Source: JAZNBI01 sp045586995 (lineage in GTDB: Bacteria > Bacillota > Clostridia > Oscillospirales > CAG-272). Taken from it: a stretch of DNA of 13,510 nt. The DNA lies in NCBI GenBank assembly GCA_045586995.1, contig JAZNBI010000047.1, forward strand, positions 1 to 13,510, in the 5' to 3' direction. Below, piece after piece: positions 6,773 to 13,510 of the stretch (position 1 is the stretch's first letter; the number at the start of each line of letters is the position of its first letter). The notes beneath the pieces were generated by a model. The model was not told the DNA's origin and ran no database searches. It was given only the letters and a program-made list of their open reading frames with translations. The position numbers were made by a program, and so were the translations under genes.

Positions 6773-8662
6773 ATGGATAAAAAAACAAACGGATTTTTAC
6801 CGTTGTGCCGTGCCGAGGCCGACGCTCTCGGCTGGAACGAGCCCGATTTTGTATATGTGACGGGAGATGCGTATATCGACCATCCGTCATTTGGAGTTGC
6901 CATTATTTCCCGAGTTCTTGAAAGCAAGGGCTTTAGAGTTGCCATACTCTCTCAGCCGAACTATAAAAGCTGCGAGGACTTTCGAAAATACGGCAAGCCG
7001 CGTTTGGGCTTTCTTGTCACCGCGGGAAATATAGATTCTATGGTGGCACACTACACAGCCGCAAAAAAGAAGCGTTCATACGACTACTATTCTCCCGCGG
7101 GAAAGGTGGGCAACCGCCCCGACCGCGCCACAATTGTATATTGCAATCGCATCAGAGAAGCATACGGCGATATTCCTATAATTATAGGAGGGCTCGAAGC
7201 ATCGCTTCGACGCTTTGCTCACTATGACTATTGGGATGACAGAATTCGCCGCTCGATTTTGGTTGATTCGCGCGCCGATATTCTTACATACGGAATGGGA
7301 GAAAATATCCTGTGCAGAATTGCCGAGCTTTTGGACAAGGGCGTGCCGATCAAAAAAATTCGCGACGTGCGCGGCACGGTTTATATGTGCAAGCCGGAAG
7401 AAAAGGTATTCTTCCCTGTTGCCGCAGAGTTTGATTTTAACGAGCTCAAAAACGATAAAAGAAAATATGCGCAGGCATTCGGCATACAATATAAAAATCA
7501 GGATTCCGTGAGCGGAAAAGCGATTATTGAGCATTACGACTCAAAAATGCTCGTGCAAAATCCGCCGATGCCGCCGCTCGAGCGCGATGAACTCGATAAA
7601 GTCTACTCCCTGCCCTATATGCGAGATTATCACCCGTCATACAAGTCGCTCGGAGGCGTTCCAGCCATCGAAGAGGTGAAATTTTCCATAACGCATAATC
7701 GCGGTTGCTTCGGCGCGTGCAATTTCTGCGCGCTTGCCTTCCATCAGGGTAGATCTGTTCGCTCGCGCAGTGTCGATAACGTAGTAAAGGAAGCCGAATT
7801 GATTTCAAAAATGCCGGATTTTAAGGGCTATATACACGACGTTGGAGGCCCTACCGCAAACTTCCGATATCCCGCATGCAATAAACAGTTAAAGCACGGC
7901 GTATGCACCGACAGAAAATGCCTTGCGCCAACGCCGTGTAAAAGCTTAAAGGTCGACCACAGCGAATATATGGAGATGCTTGAAAAAATCGAGCGTATTC
8001 CGAATATAAAAAAGGTATTCGTGCGTTCGGGCATACGTTTTGATTATTTGATGCTCGACAAAAACGAAGCGTTTTTCAAAAAGCTTGTACGCGACAATGT
8101 CAGCGGTCAGCTTAAGGTAGCGCCCGAGCATTGTGTGGATTGTGTGCTTCATTATATGGGCAAGCCCAATATTGCCACATACAACCGCTTCAAAAAGAAA
8201 TTTTATGATATAACTGCATCTCTGGGCAAGGAGCAGTATCTGGTGCCATACCTTATGTCTTCCCACCCCGGAAGCAGGTTGGAGGATGCCCTTGAGCTTG
8301 CATTGTATCTGAAAGAAAACAACATAAACCCCGAGCAGGTGCAGGATTTTTATCCCACACCGGGAACTGCGTCAACCTGTATGTTCCACACGGGGCTTGA
8401 CCCATTTACATTAAAGCCGGTGTACGTTCCCCGTTCCTTTGAGGAAAAACAGCTACAGCGCGCACTGCTTCAGGCATACCGTCCCGAAAACGCGCCTATG
8501 GTCAAAAAAGCTCTGTATAAGCTTGGCAGAGAGGACCTCATTCCCGTACTGTTGCCTTATAAAAATAAAATTCAAAAAGTGCAAAAAAATCCAAAAACAA
8601 GCAAAATGCAGGGAAAAAATCACCAAAAACAAAAAACACACGATAAACGCGGAAGAAAGTAA
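6773..8662 (+). CDS. ygiQ: YgiQ family radical SAM protein (UPF0313)
   Basis: A radical SAM enzyme of unestablished reaction, widespread in bacteria. It has 629 residues. The N-terminal part (about 1-290) carries the cobalamin-binding-like fold and family signatures FVYVTGDAYIDHPSFG, GGLEASLRRFAHYDYW and YGMGEN. The [4Fe-4S] motif CX3CX2C is Cys312, Cys316 and Cys319 in GCFGACNFC. A cysteine-rich insertion follows, with several Cys between CNKQ and TPCKSL. The SAM-barrel strands include VRSGIRFDY and LKVAPEH, and QDFYPTPGT begins the DUF3362-type end. The last 35 or so residues are a Lys/Gln-rich tail that looks disordered. ATG 6773 is preceded by TAAAGGATTATT, an acceptable ribosome binding site. 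The gene lies alone between the spoVM hairpin and its own terminator, so it is probably a separate unit. Confidence 0.93.
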   Translation: MDKKTNGFLPLCRAEADALGWNEPDFVYVTGDAYIDHPSFGVAIISRVLESKGFRVAILSQPNYKSCEDFRKYGKPRLGFLVTAGNIDSMVAHYTAAKKKRSYDYYSPAGKVGNRPDRATIVYCNRIREAYGDIPIIIGGLEASLRRFAHYDYWDDRIRRSILVDSRADILTYGMGENILCRIAELLDKGVPIKKIRDVRGTVYMCKPEEKVFFPVAAEFDFNELKNDKRKYAQAFGIQYKNQDSVSGKAIIEHYDSKMLVQNPPMPPLERDELDKVYSLPYMRDYHPSYKSLGGVPAIEEVKFSITHNRGCFGACNFCALAFHQGRSVRSRSVDNVVKEAELISKMPDFKGYIHDVGGPTANFRYPACNKQLKHGVCTDRKCLAPTPCKSLKVDHSEYMEMLEKIERIPNIKKVFVRSGIRFDYLMLDKNEAFFKKLVRDNVSGQLKVAPEHCVDCVLHYMGKPNIATYNRFKKKFYDITASLGKEQYLVPYLMSSHPGSRLEDALELALYLKENNINPEQVQDFYPTPGTASTCMFHTGLDPFTLKPVYVPRSFEEKQLQRALLQAYRPENAPMVKKALYKLGREDLIPVLLPYKNKIQKVQKNPKTSKMQGKNHQKQKTHDKRGRK

Positions 8663-8687
8663 TTTCTCACCGCGTTTTTCCTTTTTT
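8645..8687 (+). terminator. Intrinsic terminator overlapping the ygiQ stop
   Basis: AAACGCGG (8645-8652) pairs with CCGCGTTT (8670-8677). The loop can fold further through AGAAA and TTTCT. A T-rich run (TTTTTCCTTTTTT, 8675-8687) follows. The ygiQ stop codon at 8660-8662 lies inside the loop, so the last codons of the gene form the left arm. Confidence 0.8.
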
Positions 8688-8760
8688 ATTACAACATATA
8701 TTGCGTTCTAATGAGCAAATTAATGTCGATAGCATTTTAGTCATTCAAATAAAAAAGGTT

Positions 8761-8767
8761 AGGTGAT
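8761..8767 (+). promoter_or_regulatory. Ribosome binding site that favours the TTG start of spoIVB
   Basis: AGGTGAT lies just before TTG 8772. The GTG (8763) and ATG (8766) that could also start the frame fall inside this site. The last gene of the window has a near-identical arrangement (AAAGGTAGGTG, six bases, GTG), which supports initiation at TTG. If ATG 8766 is used, the AAAGG at 8754-8758 would serve instead. Confidence 0.55.
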
Positions 8768-8771
8768 GCTT

Positions 8772-9782
8772 TTGAAAAGATTCAGGCGTTTAGCGTTTCT
8801 TATCCTTTGTGCGTGTATCTGCGTAGGTGTGCTTACCGATCTTCCCGTTTCCGCAGGACGGCAAAAGCTTATTCCCGGCGGAATGAACTTCGGTGTAAAA
8901 TTTTTCACAGACGGACTTTTAGTCGTGGGCACGGCTGACGTAACCACCTCGGGAGGGCTTGTCTCACCTGCAAAGGATTGCGGCATTAAGGTTAAGGAAG
9001 CAATAATTTCGGCAAACGGCAAAAAATTATCCACTTCGGAGGAGCTTGCCCGCACGGTAAACGATAACGGTGGTAAAGAAATGACTCTTTTGGTAAGGGA
9101 TGTAGGCGGCGAAGAACGGTCTGTTACCGTAAAGCCTGCCCTTTCTTCGGAAACGGGCAAGTGGTGCATCGGTGTCTGGGTGCGTGATTCCACCGCGGGT
9201 ATCGGTACTGTAACCTATATAGATGCCTTTACCGGTTCATTCGGCGGTTTGGGCCACGGTATTTGCGATACGGATACCGGTGTTTTAATGCCTGTTGGCA
9301 AGGCGTACGTGGTAGATGTACAAATAACCTCTGTAGACAAAGGCGATACCCGCACTCCCGGCGAATTAAAAGGTACTTTCGGCAAAGAGGTAAGAGGGGA
9401 GATATATAAAAATACAGATACCGGAGTTTTCGGTACTCTTTCCACTCTGCCTGCCGTCCTTCGCGAGCCTATAGAGGTTGCCAAGCGTAAAGAGGTGACC
9501 GAAGGGGAAGCAACGGTGCTTTGTCAGGTAAACGGCAAGGTCGGTGAATATGCCATTGAGATAGTTAAGGTATATAAAGATTCGGGGGAGACCAAAAACT
9601 TTCTCATCCGCGTAACCGACCCTGCCCTTCTTGAATCAACCGGCGGTATCGTTCAGGGAATGTCAGGGTCTCCCATTATCCAAAACGGACGCCTTGTGGG
9701 CGCAGTTACCCATGTCCTCGTCAACGACCACACCAAAGGCTACGGAATATTTATTGAAAATATGCTGAATACAGCAAAGTAA
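8772..9782 (+). CDS. spoIVB: SpoIVB serine peptidase (MEROPS S55), sporulation checkpoint protease
   Basis: SpoIVB is made in the forespore and secreted into the space between the two membranes. It cleaves SpoIVFA, which releases sigma-K activation in the mother cell. From TTG 8772 the protein has 336 residues (B. subtilis 426, so compact). An N-terminal basic and hydrophobic segment (about 1-25) is a signal or membrane anchor, ending near LPVSA. A PDZ domain follows (about 40-120). The peptidase domain has GLGHGI with His162, TDPALL with Asp283, and GMSGSP with Ser298. The Asp-Ser spacing of 15 equals that of B. subtilis Asp363/Ser378, so the triad is complete. The C-terminal VGAVTHVLVNDHTKGYGIFIENML is characteristic. 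Clostridial spoIVB is often followed by spo0A; here a convergent pcp follows instead. GTG 8763 or ATG 8766 are alternative starts. Confidence 0.95.
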   Translation: MKRFRRLAFLILCACICVGVLTDLPVSAGRQKLIPGGMNFGVKFFTDGLLVVGTADVTTSGGLVSPAKDCGIKVKEAIISANGKKLSTSEELARTVNDNGGKEMTLLVRDVGGEERSVTVKPALSSETGKWCIGVWVRDSTAGIGTVTYIDAFTGSFGGLGHGICDTDTGVLMPVGKAYVVDVQITSVDKGDTRTPGELKGTFGKEVRGEIYKNTDTGVFGTLSTLPAVLREPIEVAKRKEVTEGEATVLCQVNGKVGEYAIEIVKVYKDSGETKNFLIRVTDPALLESTGGIVQGMSGSPIIQNGRLVGAVTHVLVNDHTKGYGIFIENMLNTAK

Positions 9783-9831
9783 AAACAAAGGTGCGTACAG
9801 AAACGCTTCCTGTCGCTGCATAATAAAAAAG

Positions 9832-9866
9832 CACCCCACAAATCAATTTGTGGGGTGTTTTTTGTT
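9832..9866. terminator. Bidirectional intrinsic terminator between spoIVB and pcp
   Basis: CACCCCACAAAT (9832-9843) pairs perfectly with ATTTGTGGGGTG (9846-9857), a 12-bp stem. It is followed by TTTTTTGTT on the + strand and preceded by seven A (9824-9830), which give a T-run on the - strand. It can therefore end both convergent genes. The pcp stop codon (9865-9867) is immediately next to it. Confidence 0.93.
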
Positions 9867-10461
9867 ATAACACAGAAATTGCGGCGGTAAGTGCTGCCGT
9901 TATCTGCTTTTTTTCAAGAAAAGGATGTGTGTCTTTTGCTTGGCAGGGTAAAAATGGAACGTGTATAAACCCAACTAACACCTTTGTGTCTCTGTAATGG
10001 TGAAGCAGGGAATACATCAGGTCGTTGCATACAAAGGTTCCTGCAGAATAGGATAAACTGCTTGGAATCCCCAATTCACTTATGGCGTTCACCATCTTTT
10101 TTACCGGCAGGGTAGAAAAATAAGCGGCGGGTCCGTCCGCAACACAAGGGGTGTCAACAGGTGTGTTTCCTCGGTTATCGGGAATCCTTGCGTCTCTTAA
10201 ATTTATCGCCACAGCCTCCGGCGTTACACCTTTTCGCCCTCCTGCCTGACCTACGCATAGGATAATATCGGGGGCATATTTTTCCGCCTCTGTCAAAACG
10301 GTTTTTACCGCTTCTCCGAAAACGGTGGGGACGCATAATTTTATTATACGGCAGTCGCCCAGAGTGTCCGGTAAATCCTTTATCGCTTCATAAGAAGGGT
10401 TAATGCTTTCTCCGCCAAAAGGGTCAAAGCCGGTTATTAGTAATGTCCTATTAAAACTCAT
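9865..10461 (-). CDS. pcp: Pyroglutamyl peptidase I (pyrrolidone carboxylate peptidase)
   Basis: A cytoplasmic cysteine peptidase (MEROPS C15) that removes N-terminal pyroglutamate from peptides. It has 198 residues; the family is usually 200-215. Signatures are GFDPFGG (11-17), GQAGGRKGVTPEAVAIN with Glu82, SAGTFVCN with Cys145, and GFIHVPFLP with His167. These match the known Glu-Cys-His triad in order and spacing. The start ATG is at 10461-10459, and a weak GAGAG site lies about 8 nt upstream. The first 11 bases overlap the end of the cotH-like gene, so pcp is probably translated from the same mRNA, possibly by coupling. It ends next to a bidirectional terminator. Confidence 0.95.
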   Translation of the reverse strand: MSFNRTLLITGFDPFGGESINPSYEAIKDLPDTLGDCRIIKLCVPTVFGEAVKTVLTEAEKYAPDIILCVGQAGGRKGVTPEAVAINLRDARIPDNRGNTPVDTPCVADGPAAYFSTLPVKKMVNAISELGIPSSLSYSAGTFVCNDLMYSLLHHYRDTKVLVGFIHVPFLPCQAKDTHPFLEKKQITAALTAAISVL

Positions 10462-12415
10462 TGTTTATTCTCTCATCAAGATATTGCCAGCGTGTGTTAA
10501 TAAACTCGCGCAGGTAATCCACCTGCTTTTCATAGGTATCATACTTTGTGGGGCTTACGTTGCCCATACCAATCTGCTGTGTCATAATATCCCAAAGCTC
10601 AAAGTTATACTGCTGGGAGCCGTCAAGGAGGGCTGACTGATTGTCCACGGAATCCAGAGCCACGCGCAAAAGCTCATCCTTTTTCTCGTTCCAGCGTTCC
10701 TTTACGGCGGAAGTAAAAGCGGGATATTTTATAAGATAATTTATCCAGTTTTCTGTTACGTAAACGTATGTGGATTCTGTGGTACAGAACCCGTCGTAGT
10801 TTCTTATATCGCCCTGATGGTTTCCGAATGCCATATCAAAATCCCACACGGGGCCAAGCATAAGCTTACCGCCTGCCCGTTTCCACATATAACAGCTTCT
10901 GTGGAAGCAGGATTCGGTGTTAAAGGTAAGCTCCGCCACTATAAACCAGTCCACCCAAGCGTCGAGGTCGATATAATCCTGCCAGTTTTGGTCGGTCATA
11001 ACAGCGTTTTCCATCGCCAGAATATATTGCTTTGCGTAGGTGAATTCGGGTGTGTTCTTGGTTTCGCTTTTCGGCTCCTTAACGTATATTCGTATAACCT
11101 TCTTGGCATCAAAATAATCGCGGTTGTATACGTTCTCGCCGTCGAAATCCCAGCCCACCTCTATAAGGAAGCCTATGTCAAGCCCGCCGAAGGTGTTGGG
11201 CTGGTCGCCCTCAATATCCGTAAAATCCAGTCTGCCGCCGCCTTCCTCAATCTTGTCTGCAAAGGAATAAACGCCCTTGTATTCACCATTTATATACAGA
11301 TTCACCGAAAAATGTGTCGAGGTAAACTCCAAGCCGTCCATAACAGACGCTATCTCGTGAGCCACTGCGTTTCGGATAAGTGTCTTGTCTGCGTAGTTTC
11401 CGGTAAGCACCCAATCGCGGTTTTCGGGTAATCCGAAAAGTGACGCACCCTTATCAAGCTTAATACGGTAGGATTTCTTGGGAAAAGCGTTCCAAGATGC
11501 GTTTCCTCTGCCCCGTATCTGCAGTTGGTATTCTACACCGTCCAGTATCATTTTACCGTTTACGTAGTTTTCCTTTGAATTAATAGGTGCGTTTCCGTCG
11601 GTATATATCTGCATTACAGGCACGCCGTAGGAAATCCGTTCCCCTTTCAGCAAAAACACTCGTTGCTTTCCTTGACTGTCGGTAAAGGTTATGTTGTGCT
11701 CTTTGGTAAGGTCATATTCCTTTTCTTCGCTTGCGCCCTTTGTGCTTATGGTAAGAGATGCGCTCTTTAAGTCCTTATCGCTTGCGGAGAGAGGAAAACC
11801 CAATGTTATCACGTTACCGCGGACAGAAAATTGAGTATCCATTTCCTTTACGGAAATGCTGTCAATATTTATTTTTCCCTTTCCGCCAAGAGTATTATAT
11901 TCCTTGCCGTTAAAGGTCTTTACGTTGCAAAAACACAGTATGTCCCTTTCCTCGGGCGTGTTTTCTCCTTCCCACACAATATCGCATTCCGGCGCGTCGA
12001 TAGTAAGCAGACCGCTTGAAAAAAGTGATTTTGTGCTGCTTTTAATACGGATTTCCGTCGTTTCGTCGGTAACTACAACAATACCGTATTGGGATTTTTG
12101 AGGCAAACTATCGGCAGTGTAGAATATATTTATGGGTCTTTCAAAAACCGCGTTTTCGGTAAGGGAAAGGGGAGCGGTCATACAAATGGTGGGAATGCCC
12201 TCGTAATCACCGAAATCAATGTTTTTAAGTTCCTCTTCGTTGGAAACAAGAAATATACCGTCGTCCTCATCGGGGATTTCGACTATTGATATCTCTTCTT
12301 CAGAGCTTTCGTTAACAACCTGCTTGCTTTCGTCAATGGGGGCGTTAAGCACCACATCGCACCCTGCAAAAAAGACAAAGGTTAAGCATAATATAACGGA
12401 AATTATTTTTTTCAT
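10451..12415 (-). CDS. CotH kinase-family lipoprotein
   Basis: The protein has 654 residues from ATG 12415. Residues 1-19 form a lipoprotein signal peptide, MKKIISVILCLTFVFFAGC, with Cys19 as the lipid-bearing residue (lipobox FAGC). An acidic linker follows (about 26-50). Then comes an unassigned, beta-rich region (about 50-280). The CotH kinase-like domain (PF08757 type) fills about 290-645: GRGNASW (302-308), KKSYRIKLDK, LTGNYADKTLIRN, the VNLYINGEYKGVYSFADKI strand, and GPVWDFDMAFGN with Asp525 and Asp527 as likely metal-binding acids. In Bacillus, CotH phosphorylates spore coat proteins. Extracellular homologues in gut Clostridia have mostly unknown targets, so a coat role is not assumed here. 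An upstream in-frame TTG (12439) is rejected because GGGAGGAG stands just before ATG 12415. Confidence 0.88.
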   Translation of the reverse strand: MKKIISVILCLTFVFFAGCDVVLNAPIDESKQVVNESSEEEISIVEIPDEDDGIFLVSNEEELKNIDFGDYEGIPTICMTAPLSLTENAVFERPINIFYTADSLPQKSQYGIVVVTDETTEIRIKSSTKSLFSSGLLTIDAPECDIVWEGENTPEERDILCFCNVKTFNGKEYNTLGGKGKINIDSISVKEMDTQFSVRGNVITLGFPLSASDKDLKSASLTISTKGASEEKEYDLTKEHNITFTDSQGKQRVFLLKGERISYGVPVMQIYTDGNAPINSKENYVNGKMILDGVEYQLQIRGRGNASWNAFPKKSYRIKLDKGASLFGLPENRDWVLTGNYADKTLIRNAVAHEIASVMDGLEFTSTHFSVNLYINGEYKGVYSFADKIEEGGGRLDFTDIEGDQPNTFGGLDIGFLIEVGWDFDGENVYNRDYFDAKKVIRIYVKEPKSETKNTPEFTYAKQYILAMENAVMTDQNWQDYIDLDAWVDWFIVAELTFNTESCFHRSCYMWKRAGGKLMLGPVWDFDMAFGNHQGDIRNYDGFCTTESTYVYVTENWINYLIKYPAFTSAVKERWNEKKDELLRVALDSVDNQSALLDGSQQYNFELWDIMTQQIGMGNVSPTKYDTYEKQVDYLREFINTRWQYLDERINNEF

Positions 12416-12418
12416 TTT

Positions 12419-12427
12419 TCTCCTCCC
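12419..12427 (-). promoter_or_regulatory. Ribosome binding site fixing the cotH-like start
   Basis: On the - strand GGGAGGAGA is followed by AAA and then ATG at 12415, with six bases between GGAGG and the ATG. This places the start so that the protein begins directly with a lipoprotein signal peptide. It rules out the TTG at 12439, which would add eight polar residues and place the ribosome binding site inside the gene. Confidence 0.85.
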
Positions 12428-12454
12428 GTTATTTGTCAATAATAGGTATGAATA

Positions 12455-12483
12455 ATTTTAACATATCCCTACTGCGGTGTCAA
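12455..12483 (-). promoter_or_regulatory. Sigma-A promoter for the cotH-like/pcp unit
   Basis: On the - strand TTGACA (12483-12478) and TAAAAT (12460-12455) are separated by 17 bases, with a TG one base before the -10. That is a near-consensus vegetative promoter with an extended -10. The expected leader is about 30 nt before the ATG at 12415. Confidence 0.8.
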
Positions 12484-12499
12484 GACCGTGGTATTGACA
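12478..12499. repeat. 22-bp near-palindrome joining two divergent -35 boxes
   Basis: TGTCAAGACC (12478-12487) and GGTATTGACA (12490-12499) are inverted repeats of 10 bp with one mismatch and a 2-bp centre. Each arm contains the -35 box of one of the two divergent promoters. It could be an operator for a dimeric regulator. Six of the ten base pairs, however, are explained by the paired TTGACA boxes alone. Confidence 0.5.
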
Positions 12500-12523
12500 A
12501 GGTTTTGAGGGTTGTGATATAAT
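12494..12523 (+). promoter_or_regulatory. Sigma-A promoter for the membrane protein gene at 12547
   Basis: TTGACA (12494-12499) and TATAAT (12518-12523) are exact consensus boxes with an 18-base spacer and a TG one base before the -10. RNA would start near 12530, leaving a leader of only about 17 nt that consists mainly of the AAGGTAGGTG ribosome binding site (12531-12540). Confidence 0.85.
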
Positions 12524-12546
12524 CGTGGGAAAGGTAGGTGCTTTTT

Positions 12547-13510
12547 GTGGAAGCGAAGAAGATATATAATAATTATAAAAGAGGTAATACGCTCCTTTTG
12601 CTGGGCTTTGCGCTGGCAGTAGTGCTTTTTACTCTGCTTGGATTTTATATAGCTGCTGTTGCTGTGTTTGGCGTGTATATTATTTTTATGCGCCGCTTTA
12701 CCGCACGTCGGTATGAAAAAAATATTCTTTCAATTTTGTTTGTAGACCTTGACGGTAAGAAATATAAATCCGTCATCGCTTGTGATAAACACGCAAAAGC
12801 CCAGTGGGAATATCTGTATGCGTGTATGTATTCCGGCGATTACGATGAGGTGATAAGCTTTTGCACCGCCGCTCTGGACCGCAAAGTTAACGAGGGTATA
12901 AAGTGCGTTATGTATCTGCATCTGGCAAAGGCGTATTTTGAAACTGATGACAGAGAAAACCTTCGCCGCGTTTGCGTGGATTACAGAAGTCTTGTGGAGA
13001 CTTCTAAAAACCGCGAACAGCTCCTCAGCGGAAGCGTCAATCATATAGATATGTACGAAAGATTTCTCGGCGGCGATTACGAGGGCGCCCTTACCTTAAA
13101 TGAGGACAGATACGAGCCCGAGGGCGAGTATACCGCCAAGCTCAATAATTCCGGCGTGTTGTTTTATTCTGCCCTTCTTCTTTTCCGCGGCGGCGACACT
13201 GAGCAGGCAAAGGGTTTGTTTGAACAGATAGTTGCAGACTATCCCAATCTTGCGGCGGCAGATATTGCAAAACGCCACCTCGAATATATTGACGGCAAAA
13301 CAGATACCCTCTGTCTTCCCTGTGCAAAGGCGGAGGAAAGCACCTGCAACGCTATGCGTGATGCATACAAGCGCTTTATGCGTATCAACCGAATAAAGCA
13401 GTGTGCCATAATCATCATCACCATCGCGGCGTTCTTTCTGGCACTTTTTGTTGCCCCAAAGGAGGGTGCCGAGGAAAGTACCGCGGCTTTGCTTAACGTA
13501 ATTAAAACCA
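12547..13510 (+). CDS. Uncharacterised membrane protein with TPR-like helical domain, 3' end outside window
   Basis: The frame is open from GTG 12547 to the window edge, giving 321 codons and no stop. AAGGTAGGTG (12531-12540) stands six bases before the GTG, and a consensus promoter precedes it. Residues 15-48 are strongly hydrophobic and may form one long or two short membrane segments. A soluble, helix-rich region (about 65-250) follows, with TPR-like pairs such as AQWEYLYACMYSGDYDEVIS, MYLHLAKAYFETDD and a C-terminal set around ALLLFRGGDTEQAKGLFEQI. Three cysteines then cluster at 256, 259 and 267 (CLPC, then STC), and a third membrane segment spans 286-303. The topology suggests a cytoplasmic or external repeat domain between two membrane anchors. 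I do not recognise the family and assign no function. It is divergent to the cotH-like gene and may share control with it. Confidence 0.82.
   Translation, partial: MEAKKIYNNYKRGNTLLLLGFALAVVLFTLLGFYIAAVAVFGVYIIFMRRFTARRYEKNILSILFVDLDGKKYKSVIACDKHAKAQWEYLYACMYSGDYDEVISFCTAALDRKVNEGIKCVMYLHLAKAYFETDDRENLRRVCVDYRSLVETSKNREQLLSGSVNHIDMYERFLGGDYEGALTLNEDRYEPEGEYTAKLNNSGVLFYSALLLFRGGDTEQAKGLFEQIVADYPNLAAADIAKRHLEYIDGKTDTLCLPCAKAEESTCNAMRDAYKRFMRINRIKQCAIIIITIAAFFLALFVAPKEGAEESTAALLNVIKT

Noticed and set aside
7076..7534. A 152-codon - strand frame inside ygiQ
   Set aside because: It lies opposite conserved ygiQ codons and its translation shows no coherent domain, so it is a shadow of the real gene.
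8710..8739. Sigma-G-like promoter before spoIVB (CATTTTA at 8733-8739)
   Set aside because: The -10 is close to consensus, but no acceptable -35 is found at the right spacing. A forespore promoter is expected from biology but is not supported well enough by the bases.
10817..11431. A 204-codon + strand frame inside the cotH-like gene
   Set aside because: It is antisense to a well-supported coding region with strong family motifs, has no ribosome binding site of note and no recognisable domain.
12416..12439. Longer start (TTG 12439) for the cotH-like protein
   Set aside because: The GGGAGGAG ribosome binding site lies inside this extension and just before ATG 12415, and the ATG form starts directly with a clean lipoprotein signal peptide.
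12730..13424. Several - strand frames of 60-104 codons at the right edge
   Set aside because: They oppose the continuous + strand frame from 12547, which has a promoter, ribosome binding site and coherent membrane/helix pattern.

Overview
The window looks like a chromosomal segment of an endospore-forming member of the Clostridia, plausibly an Oscillospiraceae-like gut lineage of moderate GC. This is inferred from gene content and order, not from a search. Two sporulation genes, spoVM and spoIVB, are present. The first half follows the conserved Firmicutes housekeeping order known from Bacillus subtilis (fmt ... prpC-prkC-rsgA ... thiN-spoVM).

Positions 1-6706, all on the + strand, form a tightly packed block. 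It holds the 3' part of fmt (initiator-tRNA formylation), a membrane zinc metallopeptidase of the YugP type, rlmN (rRNA/tRNA adenine C2 methylation), a PP2C phosphatase with its partner PASTA Ser/Thr kinase (prpC/prkC), rsgA (30S maturation GTPase) and thiN (thiamine pyrophosphokinase). The block ends with a 26-codon gene that I identify as spoVM. Compared with the usual order, rsmB (between the peptidase and rlmN) and rpe (between rsgA and thiN) are missing. The kinase carries substitutions at two positions that are normally invariant.

Positions 6773-9866 hold ygiQ (radical SAM, UPF0313), which ends in an intrinsic terminator overlapping its stop codon. Next comes spoIVB, the serine peptidase that signals from forespore to mother cell. 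It ends in a strong, symmetrical terminator shared with the convergent gene pcp.

Positions 9865-12415, on the - strand, hold a two-gene unit: a lipoprotein with a CotH kinase-like domain, overlapping by 11 bp with pcp (pyroglutamyl peptidase I). Between 12416 and 12546 lie two back-to-back, near-consensus sigma-A promoters. Their -35 boxes form the arms of a 22-bp near-palindrome. One promoter drives the cotH-like/pcp unit. The other drives an unrecognised membrane protein with a probable TPR-like helical domain, which runs off the right edge.

Most of the window is conserved core genome. I see no phage, transposon, CRISPR, toxin-antitoxin or biosynthetic system. The least ordinary parts are the small spoVM gene, the kinase substitutions, the missing rsmB and rpe, and the divergent promoter palindrome with its uncharacterised membrane protein. 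No gene-free stretch exceeds 300 bases.
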